From NCBI RefSeq assembly GCF_010093535.1, contig NW_022985191.1:810632-874631 (forward strand): a stretch of DNA of 64,000 bases, written 5' to 3'. Numbering within the stretch: the first letter of the stretch is position 1; the number at the start of each line of letters is the position of its first letter. Made by a program: the position numbers and the translations under genes. The DNA is from Lindgomyces ingoldianus. Taxonomy: Eukaryota > Ascomycota > Dothideomycetes > Pleosporales > Lindgomycetaceae. Below the pieces are notes generated by a model that was not told the origin of the DNA, made no database searches, and saw only the letters and a list, made by a program, of their open reading frames with translations. Below, in pieces: positions 24,713-35,378 of the stretch.

Positions 24713-25030
24713 TGTTACAGTATTCTCTCTAGATTCTAGACATAACTATATTAAACATGTACTAAAGTATTATTAGTGCATGTCTAACATAAATATAACA
24801 TAACATAGACATAAACTTAAGTATAAACTGCTTTAACACTAACTAAACCTAAAATAAGCTTAATTTATACTTAAAGTGCTTAGACTTTTAAGTTAAGTAT
24901 TTAATTACTAATTTCTTTCTAAACCTTTTTATTCCTTACACAACGTCTTGTACCTACTATGATACCTCACGTAGTAATTAAACTAGACCTCTGTGAAGCT
25001 CTATAACCTTACTCGTGCACAATCGTGACA
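24713..25030 (+). repeat. 3' LTR of G2
   Basis: This 318-bp LTR is preceded by the polypurine tract. The outer about 100 bp (to AATCGTGACA) are less mutated than the inner part, the reverse of the 5' LTR. Confidence 0.92.
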
Positions 25031-25035
25031 CCTCA

Positions 25036-25910
25036 GGGCTAGTGATGTAACTGATGGAGGATAGAGGAGGGCTATAGAGTTGCGAGTAGTCAATTGGGTG
25101 GTGAGCGTCAAACTAGGTTGATTGAATTGAGATGCTAGGCCTCTAGAGCTCGAGAGAGCTCTGAGGCAGCGATATAGTGGATAAAAGTGCGCTAGTCCTA
25201 ATCGGATTAATGTTAGTCCTCAGTTAGAAACGAGTGTGAGTGAAGGACCCACATTTACTCTGACGCAGGGTCACGTGAACCAATATCACGTGCAACTTTT
25301 CTTCCATGCCTGCACGCCCGCAATCGGATTATTATGCCGTGTCATGACCTATAGGACAGAATAACAACACGTTGCCATGATGGCTCTACGGGCTAGAAGG
25401 GCGGTGTTCCCTCCTTCAGCAGGGGGTTAGATGGGGACAATCTGCAGCAGAAAGTCTACAAGTCAGTGATATTCTGCCTGGAGAAGATAATCGATTAAGA
25501 GGAATTAATAGCGTCAGCTAAAAGGTAAATGAAGAAGTAGTAGACTATGGTTGATCATTGCACAGCTAGAGCAGATGGATAGATACTAGGCCGATTAGGC
25601 TACTGTGAAAGGTCTGAGGAGCTCAAGAGAGCTCTAAGGTGAATATATAGCAGATAAAACTGCGCTAATCCTAATATATTGCTAATGTGACTTAAAGACC
25701 ACATTGACCTTTATCTCAGCAAGCTTAGACGGGATGGGGAGAGAGCTCCGACAGGGGCATGCCCTTGCTAGTCAATAGGAACCCTAGCTAGTAGCCTTAG
25801 TAGCGCAAGCCCCATCTCTCTAGCTAATAAGGGTGTAAGAAAGGCTTTCTCTCTCTAGCTGTCTAAAGGACTTTTGTAATTTTTTAGGTAATATTATAGT
25901 TCTAACCCTC
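25036..25910. other. Moderately mutated spacer with internal direct repeats
   Basis: A block near 25140-25205 (GAGCTC...GAGAGCTCTGAGG, then GTGGATAAAAGTGCGCTA) recurs in degraded form near 25615-25675. The right end (about 25845-25880) carries a terminus (AGCTGTCTAAAGGACTTTTGT) that matches, inverted, the sequence at 27133-27155 and the opposite strand of 28036-28060. This suggests a fragment of the same repeat family as the adjoining palindrome. No gene was recognised. Confidence 0.5.
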
Positions 25911-26073
25911 CTCTACTATGCACTAGCTTAACTAAGAATTATTATAGCTCTACTACTATACATCTAAACTAGCTTAGATTTTAATAGGTAATAAAGAAAG
26001 TCTCTAGCTATATTCTATTATTTTTGTAACCTGTTTCTAATAAGATTTAGTAAAGTACTGCGTTACTAAGTCC

Positions 26074-26296
26074 TGTAACAAGGTAGGCACAGTCACCTAT
26101 GTAGCCTTCTCTTGCTTATAGAGGTTTAGGCTAGACTAGAGGCAACCGCTAGTGCTAGTGCTAGCCCTAGCATTATCTATATATATATTATACTATGCGA
26201 GAATACTTAGCTTAAGTATTCTCGTGCGTACCTTTTAGTACAGTAGGGAAAGTCGTATAGTATCGGCTTGGTAGGCAGGCCGCCTACCTCATTACA
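26074..26296. mobile_element. Solo LTR, 223 bp, copy 1
   Basis: It begins TGTAACAAGG, ends CATTACA, and is flanked by the perfect 5-bp duplication AGTCC (26069-26073 and 26297-26301). A second copy is at 50078-50300. Inside are GCTAGT repeats, a (TA)n run, and a perfect 12-bp-arm palindrome at 26198-26224 with loop GCT. No internal domain of the parent retroelement remains. It is nearly free of RIP changes. Confidence 0.9.
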
Positions 26297-26301
26297 AGTC
26301 C

Positions 26302-26455
26302 TATATAGGGCATTATAATAACCCTACAACTGTGTAAGGCTAAGATGGCTTACTCGCGACAGGTATATATACTATTCTGTACGCAAGATCAACTGTTAGT
26401 TGATTATTCACACCTTTTTAGTTGTATTAGCGCAGTGGTACAGAACTCTGTTCTT
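26302..26455 (+). repeat. Dispersed repeat with tRNA-like A box, copy 2
   Basis: This is the partner of 13999-14175, with TAGCGCAGTGGT at 26428-26439. Homology ends just past CTTATA. Together with 25911-26068 it is interrupted by the solo LTR at 26074. Confidence 0.5.
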
Positions 26456-26628
26456 ATAAACTACACCTTAATGCAACTCCCTAACTTTATAATATATTAT
26501 TATTAGAATTTAAGGCCTATCTAAGACAAGCTTATTCTTATACTATACTAAATTCTAGCTAATTCTGTTATGTTGTTATTAAGCTTTAGCTATAGAGGCA
26601 ATTAGCTTAATTACTTACTTTGCTCTAA

Positions 26629-26952
26629 CTTAACTAGCTGTTATCTAAGGACTCTAAAGATCTAGAAGCTGTCTTTAACTAGCTCTTTTAGAGAGACTGT
26701 AAAATTTTAAGAGGTTTAGTCTACTAGTTGTTAAGCTGTAGTCTAGTAAATAGTAGGCTAGAGACGTTGTAATTACTCTTATATCTATAGCTTAACTAGC
26801 TGTTGTCTAAGAACTCTAAGAATCTAGAAGCTGTCTTAGACTAGCTCTATTAGAGAGTTTATAAAATTCTAGGGGATTTAGTCTACTAGTAGTTTAGTTC
26901 TAGTTAGGAGGGTAATACTATTTATCTAAAATTAGAGTATAGATACGTTAAA
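26629..26952. repeat. Two tandem units, 162-bp period
   Basis: CTTAACTAGCTGTT at 26629 recurs at 26791, and about 115 bp of each unit are similar, including TCTAGAAGCTGTCTT and TTTAGTCTACTAG. A related block lies inverted in the right palindrome arm (about 28660-28810), so the duplication partly predates the palindrome's decay. Confidence 0.7.
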
Positions 26953-28077
26953 ATTTTCTACGTGTTTAGACTTTTATTTACTAATAATAGTTAGAATTTA
27001 GTAAAAATATACTATTTTATAGCTACACCTTATTTCTACATTATATTAAACTATAAGCCTATTTAGACATATAGTAGTAGAGATATTATAAATCTAATTC
27101 TATTATAATGCTTTTAAAATAGGCCTATTTATAGAGAAAATCACAAAAGTCCCTTAGACAGCTAATAAGAGAAACGCTTGCTTCAGGGGTTAGAAACTGC
27201 TAGCCCCCTAGGCTATACTGTGGTTAGAGTAGCACTATGCATAGTGGTTTGTGCGTCCTCTCATCACCCTGGCTGAGCTAGCTGAGATAAATTAACCTTT
27301 GACACAAAGTCACGCGAGGCAAAGCCAAGTGCAATATTGATCTGTCCGCGTGGCGGCGTCAATTCAGGTGGCATACCATTGTGAGAGGCACCACTTTTAG
27401 GGGTCGTGGAGAAGAGAGAAGTTATAGATAGCATCGTTGTTGCCAGTGAAGAAGGTTAGCGCTAAGATGTTTTCAGAATAACCTCTAACAGGACTGCATC
27501 AGAGAGACACAAGCAAGGGATGATCAAAGCCATGCCTCCAGATCAAGATCTGAAAGGGGTTGAAAACGAGGCCCACAATGGGGGCAGGAATATTGTAGGG
27601 TTCAATGCAGGATTGAGAACAAGGAGCACCATTCACGTTTCTAACAGCTTAATACTGTGCTTCCTCGTCCTCTAGCGGCCATTCTAGATGGATGATGCTA
27701 AATCAAATTTTTAAGATGCTGTACACAACTACTAGAAGCAGGCAATTTAATAGAATAGTGATTTTGCTAACAGGATTTATCACGTAATCTTCTCCTAGCA
27801 TTGTACCATTGATACTGTCCGCATCAGGCTCGGAGTGTATTTTAACAGCAATGCCGCCTTTGCAGGGCCGACCATAAACCCCTAATCTCTAAGAATGAAA
27901 GTTGTTGATGGCGTCAGCGTGCTTTATCTCAGCTAGCTCAGCCGGAGTGATGAGAGAACCAAGGACGCTACTCTAAACAGAGTATGGCCTTAGGGTTAGC
28001 AGTTTCTAACCCCTGTAGCTAGCGTTTCTCTTATAAGCTGTCTAGGAGACTTTTTATAGTTTTCTTTTTAAATTAGG

Positions 28078-28377
28078 TGTTAAAAATGAAGGTGTACAAT
28101 ACACACGAAGACAGGCTACACTGCTCTTATCCAACGTAGTTTATTTAAACTTTAAATGGTCGGGAACTAGATAAAAGATTTAGACTTTCAGACTTCAACC
28201 AATCGCTGCCTTCTAAGGCAGAGATTCGCTACTGCTTATATACACACTACTTCTCTGTTCTATGCCTTGCTGCATTAGTCTATACCTTGTTGCATCAAGC
28301 TGATTGTTCTTTGTCCATTCTCGTCCGATATGGCCGCAAGCGGCTAAGATCAAGCCTGATTGTGATATTAGTTAACA
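28078..28377. mobile_element. Putative solo LTR, 300 bp
   Basis: This insertion is present only in the right palindrome arm. It starts TGTTAAAAATG and ends TTAGTTAACA, is GC-normal, and holds a CCAAT motif and a TATATACA stretch, as an LTR promoter would. The flanks TTAGG and TACTT do not match, so no target duplication supports it. Recombination between two copies could explain that. Confidence 0.5.
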
Positions 28378-29219
28378 TACTTTATAAAGTTAAATAAGTT
28401 AGGTAATAGAATTTAATTAATAATATCTTTACTACTATATTTCTAAATAGGCTTAAAATTTAATAAAATATAAAGATAAGATATAGCTATAAAATTATAT
28501 ATTTTTTACTAAATTCTAACTATTATTAGTAAAGTAAAGTTTAATATGTAAAGAATTCTAACCTATTTATACTATAATTTTAAAATTAGTAGTATTACAT
28601 TTTTAAACTAGAACTTAATAACTACTAAAATAAATAATTTAAAAAATTTATAAGCTTTTTGTTAAAGCTTATCTAAAACAGATTTTAGATTTTTAGTGTT
28701 TTTAGATAACAGCTAGTTAAACTATAGATATAAAGGTAATTCTAACATTGTTAGCCTGCTATCTACTAGACTATAGCTATAACTAGTAGGCTAAACCCTC
28801 TAGAACTCTACAGGCTTTTTTAAATTATAAGCCTTTTCTAATAATAAGTAGTTAAGTTATAGCTAGGCAAGTAATTAAAGTAATTAATTTTTTAACTAGA
28901 GTTTAATAATAATATAACAGGATTAGCTAAAAATTAGTGTATTATTAGACTAAGCTTATCCTAGAGAGGTTTTAAATTTTAAGATATTATATAGTTAGAA
29001 AGTTGTATTAAGGTATAGCAATGTAGTTATTATAATATTCTATATAAGAACTTAATAATAGAATACCACTTTAAATATTATTAGAATTAGGTTAAAAAAG
29101 GTTTTAATATATGTAAAAATTATTTCTATTACTTATAAAATCTAACATAGTTTAGACATATAGTAGGAGATCTATAATAATTCTTAGGTAAGCTAGTGCA
29201 TAGTAGAGAATATATGCAA

Positions 29220-29266
29220 TTGGTTCTAGGCGACCCGAGATAGAACGATTCATGAGAATTGTTACA
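29220..29266 (-). mobile_element. Truncated LTR fragment
   Basis: On the minus strand it starts TGTAACAATTCTCA and continues with a GGTCGCCTAGAAC block, matching the first about 50 bp of the solo LTR at 62888-63177. The rest is lost at the palindrome edge. Confidence 0.6.
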
Positions 29267-29329
29267 CTTCTTAGTTTAATCTAGTTAGGTTACACCACCT
29301 CTTGCTTGTAGCTTAAGCATACTAATCGT

Positions 29330-29630
29330 GACACTTAAGCTATTTATATAAGGATTTTCTTTTTAGCTAGCAGCTATAGCTAATATAGCTAATTCTTTAC
29401 ACACTAAGTATAATCTAGTCTAGGTTAGCATAAACTAGCTTAGTATGTTTATAAAGTGTTATTTAAAGCTTAAAGTAAAGTTTAAGTATAACTATAACTA
29501 TAAAAAAGCTTTTTATAAAGATTTTAAAGTAATTTAAAGCTAGTTGAGCTTAATAAAGAATATTAAAGCTAAGCATAGTATTTAGAATAATAACATATAT
29601 AACTTTAATAAAATAAGCTTTATAATAAGC
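29330..29630 (+). mobile_element. Hairpin pogo derivative H2, left part
   Basis: It contains the last part of the left arm and the spacer of the same hairpin family as 34277-35376, including the transposase remnant ending near 29605 (YNFNKI-like). The terminal repeat and outer arm are missing at 29330. It is interrupted by the solo LTR at 29631 and resumes at 40043 after the duplication TAAGC. Confidence 0.75.
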
Positions 29631-29764
29631 TGTTACAATCCTTGCTTCGTAGAAGCACACAGGTTAATGTGATTCCTTGTGGGGTAGGACAGAGAGTAGG
29701 GGCTAACGGCAGGGTGTACAGTCCTGCGTAAGGGCTAATAGGCTAATAGAGCTAGGTAGGGTAA

Positions 29765-30362
29765 TGTTACAATCCTTACTCCGGCGAAATAGTATTTTCG
29801 GGAGTACGACAGCCTATGGTGAGTATTAGCAAAAAGGGGTAGAACTTAGCTTGATCGGGTGTACAGTCCGTCAAGCAGAGTGTGGGTCTAGTTGGGATAA
29901 AGAAGGCAGGTTGTGGTTTAGCCTAGCAGCTGTATAAGGAGCTAGCAAACCTAATCTGTAAGGATAGGAAAGGAGGTATATATAGTGTAAGATATACAAG
30001 GCAGTAATGTCCTCTTTATAAAAGTTTTAATGCCTCTTAGTTTATTAAGTAGGTAAAGACTAAATAGTAATTATAACTTTCTAACTATAGTTATAATTAA
30101 GACTATATACATAGGGTTTATATGTTCTGCATGTTTGCATGCTTACATGCTTGTGCAGCCTGCATAGCCTGTAAGCCTGCAAGCCTACAGTTCCTATTAG
30201 ATAATACATTCTGCTAGGCTTTTATCTAAAAGCTAAAGCTATTCCTTATCTGTCCTGTTACATAATTTATTTAATATAAAGTTAAGCTTCTTCTATCTAA
30301 CATTATTTAGGCTGTGTAGGACAGCTAATTAGGTTATTATAGTCTGTCTGTTAGCTATAACA
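29765..30362 (-). repeat. 3' LTR of G3
   Basis: This 598-bp LTR has an unmutated outer about 200 bp (rich in CpG, e.g. CCGGCGAAATAG) and a RIP-mutated inner part. Confidence 0.92.
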
Positions 30363-30499
30363 CGCAGGCTTCTCTTCTAGTTAGTGTCCTTACTGTTATG
30401 TTCTTTCTATTATAAGCGTTAGATTTTCTTTTTAGCTAGTGTATACCCTTTTTTAAAGCCTAGCTTAATGTTTAGCTTTCTTAACTATACCTTACTAGG

Positions 30500-33400
30500 C
30501 TCTTTATTCCTCTACTATTACCTGCTGTCTTTATACTGTTGCTTGTCTTAATTCTCTTTATTATATAAAGATGGTTCTTATAGCGCCTATTATTTAAGTA
30601 GGTCCTTTTACATAATATTCTTATTATTAGACAAGTGTGTAGAATGTGTATAAAAAGGTAGTTATTATAATGCCTTTATATCTAATGCAGCCTAAGATTA
30701 TTTAAAGTAGGAATGTAAAAAGCTATTAGCAGAGTTAAAAGCAATTTAAAAAGATAAGATGCGCAAAAAAAAAAAAGGTAAAAGTAAAAAAAAGTTTTTA
30801 AAAAAGTAGTAGAAGTTACTTACACATCTTTAGTTTTTAGTTGCTTATTAAAAAAGAATATAGTAGTAGTTAGATTTTCTAGCAGATTAAAGGGTAAAGT
30901 ATTTAAAAAAAAACTTTTTATCCTTAGATAAGCTTAAAGCGCTTAAGGCAAAAGTAGCAGGTCTTTCTCTTCCTTAACCTATGTTAAAGGGTTGCAGACT
31001 TCCTACATTATAGCTAGCTAATTCTGCTGTAGTTTTAACTAATAATAGTGCTTTCTAGTCTAGAGAGCTTTCTTCTAGGTAGTTTTATTTAGAAGAGACT
31101 CTAAGTATTTATAAAAGGCCTAAGAGATGTTTAACAGGTTCTTAATAGGTTTTTAAGTGTTTTTACTAGTAAGCTATTCTTTCTATTTTATTAAGTACTT
31201 GTTTTCTTAATAGTCTAAGATTTATTCTACTTTATATTCTTTTTCTTCTTTCTTTTAACTAGTAGTTGTAAGTAGAATAGTCTTAAGCATAAGTTTAAGC
31301 TTAAAGACATAGAACTAAGGGTGTATTTACATTTTCTTTAGTAGCTTAAGTTTACAGGTGCTAGGGCACGTTTGTATAACTCTATAAGGTTTTATGCATT
31401 TCTTAGCTAGCTTTTTAAAGGGTCTTAGTGTTTTAAGGTTCTTTATATCTAGATACATATAATTACTAGAGTGTATTTTTAGTGCTAGTTATTTTTTTTA
31501 GTTTACTACTTTTTTTATAGCTTCTTAGGCTAACTATGCTTCTCTAGTAAGTTTTTAATACAGTTTTAGAAGTCTAGTTATTTAGTTTATAGCTTTTAAA
31601 AAATTAGTTAGTTATAAGCCTTAAAGTTTATAGCATAAAAAATATTTAAAGTTAGCCTTAAATAGGGTCTTCTTAGTTATAGCTAACTTTATAGTGTTAA
31701 TAGCTAGTTGCGCTATTAGCAGCTATTTTGCCTAGTTACTTTATTTATAGAATATATACTTACATAGATACTTTTCTACTTTTATGTTTACTTTTTTTAT
31801 TTATTTGTCTATTTATAGGTAGTAAGCAGTAAAGAGTTTGTAATTAATTCTAAGATGCTTAACTACAGCTGCCTAAAATTTGCTAGTAAATAGCTTATTA
31901 TAGTTAGAGATAATAATCTTAGGGTAGCTATAAGTAGCTAAGACATTTTTTTCTAGTTTAAACATAAACTTCTTAGCTGTAATGCTTTTTTCTAATAGCT
32001 ATAAGTAAATAAATTTAGTTGTTTTATTAATAACTTATGTAATTATGTTATATAATCTTTCTGTGCTAGGTTCTTATAATAGTAGTAGTCTAGTAATAAA
32101 ATTTATAGTTATTATAGTCTATAGTTAACTTAGCGCTGTAATTAGTTAAAGTAGTCTATAAAGTTTATAGCGTTAAAAATTATTCTTATTATAGATGTTG
32201 CATTTCTATAAGACTTTAGTACATAAGTGCTTTAATTAGGGAACTTTTTAAAGTATAGCATCTTTAATTTTCTTCTGTAGCAATCTAATTCCTAGGTGTC
32301 TAAACATAGAGGCTTTATAATATTTCTTTATTAGGTTCTTTTATTCTTATTTAACTATTATAAAAGAGCATAGTAGTTTCTCTTAGTTTAGTTCTTTATA
32401 AACTAGTCCTTTTAAAGTTTCTTTAAAAATAGTAAATTTCTTAGATTTTTTTTATTTTTTTTAAAGTAATTAGCGCGTTTGCTTAGAGTGTCTACTTATT
32501 AGTTACTACTTCTTACTACATGTTTAATAATAAAATTAAATTAAGCAAGTTTTATAGCCTATTACACATGCATTAGTAAAAGTTTTTTTATAGTAAAAAA
32601 GGTAATAAGGTTTACATAGTTAGTAAGAATTATAAATTATTAACTAAGGCTTTAGAGTTTAACTTCTTAATTCCTACATACATTAACTATAGCTTTTAAT
32701 TCCTTATTAGGGATAGTATACTTTTATTCTAATAGCGCAAACTTTGCTAAATAGTAGGCTACTAGATGCTATTAACTATTTTCTTATTTTTAAGAAAGTG
32801 CTGCTTCTTCTACTTTTAAAGAAGCATTAGTGTGCACCTTTGTTTCTAGTGTAAAGTTGTATATCTTAAAGACAGAGTAGCTTGTTATTATTTATTTTAA
32901 CTTTTAAAAGGCTTTTTCTATTTCTGTTATCTATTAGAATTTTTAGGTAGCTTTTTCTTTAGAAGTAGCGTCTATAAGGAGTAGCGTAATCTTTAAGTAA
33001 TCTTTAATTATTCTTTATATGTAGCTAGTAAGGCCTAGAAATCCCTTAACTTCTGTAATAGTTTCTAGTGTTAGCTATTTAAGTACCTTACTTACTTTAG
33101 CAGGATCTATCTTTATTTCTTCTCTATTAATAATAAATTTAAGATAGTTTATTTTTTATACATTAAACTTGCATTTTTCTAGCTGTAGATAGAGTCTGTA
33201 TTTTTAAAGTTTATGTAGTACTATTTATACTTTTATTACATAGTCTAGTTTGTCTTCTTTTATGTATATAAGAATGTTATCTAGATATACTAAAACAAAG
33301 ATATCTAAGTATAAGTTAAGTGTAGTGTTAATTACTTTTTAAAAAGTTACAAAGGTGTTAGTAAGTCTAAATAGCATAATAAGAAGTTTATAAAAAGCTT

Positions 33401-34274
33401 ATAAAGTTTTAAAAGCTATTATTTATTTATATTCTTTTTTTATTCTTATTTTATTAAATTTATCTTAAACATTAAACTTAGTAAAGTGCTTAGTTCCTTT
33501 TAACTAGTTTATAATGTCTTAAATAATAAGAAAAGAGAACTAATCTCTTATAGTGTTCTTATTAAAGGTTTAATAATCTTAGTAAACTTTAACTTTTTTA
33601 TTCTTTTTTTTATAAAGACTACTGCTAATGCTATAAGGCTTTTACTTTCTTAAATGTAGCCTCTTACTAGCATACAGTCTATGTATTCTTATAGTGCTTT
33701 TTTCTAAACTACTGTAAAAGAGCGCAGCTTATGTGTCTTTAGTTAAAAGTTAAGTTTAAAATTAATTGCGTAGTTCTAAGGCTAGTGTAAAGGTAGTTCT
33801 TCTAAGTCTTTAGAAGTTATAAACATGTTCTTATAGCTATAATATTCTTTTAAGAGTTCCTTTCTTAGTTTTTCTATAATTTAGTAGATTTCTACTTAAT
33901 CTAGATCTTTTTTTTTAAATTTTTTAAAAAAGTTTTTTTCTAATTCCTTCTTTATTATCTAGATAGCTTATGCTTTTAGTTTTTAACAGGGGAATCTCTA
34001 GGGCTTAGTTGTTTGTTTCTTTTATGTGTGCTTAGCTTTAACCTTTATTATTATAGTTTTCTAGTTTATCTTAGAGTTATATTAATAAAGCTAGTTATAT
34101 TCTAGTATAATTTAGTATTTTCCTCTAAGTAGTAATATGCTTAGGGACATATAGTTAGTTATTATGTTAGTTTTTAAAGTTACTTCTTCTATTTCTAGTT
34201 AGATTTTTCCTCTACTATATTTAATTAAAAACGTGTTAGCTAAGAATACTTAAAAAAGTTACTTTTTTATTTAG
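30500..34274 (-). pseudogene. pol relic of G3 (RT to chromodomain part)
   Basis: On the minus strand the RT catalytic box lies at about 33262-33296, read as LVYLDNILIYIKEDK: the first catalytic Asp is kept, the second changed to Asn. RNase H and integrase follow leftwards to about 31000. Numerous stops are present. The 5' part of pol lies across the nested hairpin, from 35379 to about 35700. Confidence 0.75.
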
Positions 34275-34276
34275 TA

Positions 34277-35376
34277 ACGTACTTCACGGGCGAGTTGCTC
34301 ACACACCTAAGTTGCTTACTTTTGCTAAGACCCTACTAAACTACCCTTCCTACACTAATGCATTCCCCACAACACTACTTAGACGTGCTAAAAGAACGTT
34401 AGATACAGCTTACGCTCTAAGCTTTTAAATAAGACATAAAACTCTTAAAGAAATGTGCTATAGCTATGTGTAAAGTTTTATAAAAGATAATAAATAACTA
34501 TAGCACTAGATAACCTTTATAAGCTAATTCTACAGCTAAATTATAGAGGCTAGGCAATAAAAAAAAGCAGGTAATTGTTAAGACTATACTTAAGCTATAT
34601 GCGCAAGGAATTTCCCCTTAGATAGCATTTATAGCTAATATAGCTAATTCTTTGCGCGCTAAGCGTAATCTAGGCTATGTTTGTATAAACTAGCCTAGTA
34701 CATTTATAAAGCGTTATTTAGAGCTTAAAGTAACATTTAAGCGTAAGTACAACTATAAGAGAGCTCTCTGCAAGAGTCCTAGAGTAATTTAGAGTAGGTT
34801 TAGCCTTATAGAGAATATTAAAGCTAAGTATAGCATCTAGGATAATAACATGTATAACTTTAGCAAGATAAGGTTTATAATTAGCTAAATATCTCTTAAC
34901 TATACTTACGCTTAAAACTTTACTTTAAGCTCTAAATAACGCTTTATAAATGTACTAGGCTAGTTTATATAAACATAGCCTAGATTACGCTTAGCGCGCA
35001 AAGAATTAGCTATATTAGCTATAAATGCTATCTAAGGGGAAATTCCTTGCGCATATAGCTTAAGTATAGTCTTAACAATTACCTGCTTCTTTTTATTGCC
35101 TAGCCTTTATAATTTAGCTGTAGAATTAGCTTGTAAAGGTTATCTAGTGCTATAGTTATTTATTATCTTTTATAAAACTTTACACATAGCTATAGCACAT
35201 TTCTTTAAGAGTTTTATGTCTTGTTTAAAAGCTTAGAGCGTAAGCTGTATCTAACATTCTTTTAGCGCGTCTAAGTAGTGTTATAGGGAATGCATTAGTG
35301 TAGGAAGGGTGGTTTAGTAGGGTCTTGGCAAAAGTGAGCAACTCAGGTGTGTGAGCAACTCGCCTGTGAAGTACGT
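34277..35376 (+). mobile_element. Hairpin pogo derivative H1, complete
   Basis: The element is 1100 bp, flanked by TA (34275-34276 and 35377-35378). The arms 34277-34758 and 34893-35376 are inverted copies along their whole length, so a single strand could fold into a stem of about 480 bp with a 134-bp loop. The left arm plus spacer encode, in one plus-strand frame from about 34586, the N-terminal half of a Fot1-like transposase (ANIANSLRAKRNLG, then FIKRYLELKV, then ending MYNFSKIRFI at the first catalytic region). The right arm is an inverted duplication of the first 480 bp only. The terminal repeats carry the GAGTTGCTCAC motif twice, 17 nt apart. Confidence 0.9.
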
Positions 35377-35378
35377 TA

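Larger units (their letters stand above)
16652..25030 (+). mobile_element. Full-length RIP-mutated Ty3/Gypsy element, second family (G2)
   Basis: LTRs of 318 bp lie at 16652-16969 and 24713-25030, and the perfect target duplication CCTCA lies at 16647-16651 and 25031-25035. A polypurine tract (AAAGGGGGGAG, about 24700-24710) directly precedes the 3' LTR and gives plus orientation. Two pogo/Fot1 elements are nested in its 5' part (17287-19120 and 19329-21168). Without them the element would be about 4.7 kb. The LTR sequence is unrelated to that of G1. Confidence 0.93.
25911..29209. repeat. 3.3-kb imperfect palindrome
   Basis: The left arm (25911-27291) and right arm (27922-29209) are inverted copies: CTCTACTATGCACTAGCTTA at the left edge returns as its complement at 29190-29209, and GCTGAGCTAGCTGAGATAAA at 27272-27291 returns as its complement at 27922-27941. 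Each arm was later altered by its own insertions: a solo LTR and the A-box repeat in the left arm, a putative solo LTR in the right. The 630-bp centre (27292-27921) is unpaired, GC-normal and has no recognisable gene. Outer arm parts are RIP-mutated; the innermost 160 bp of each arm less so. Confidence 0.75.
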
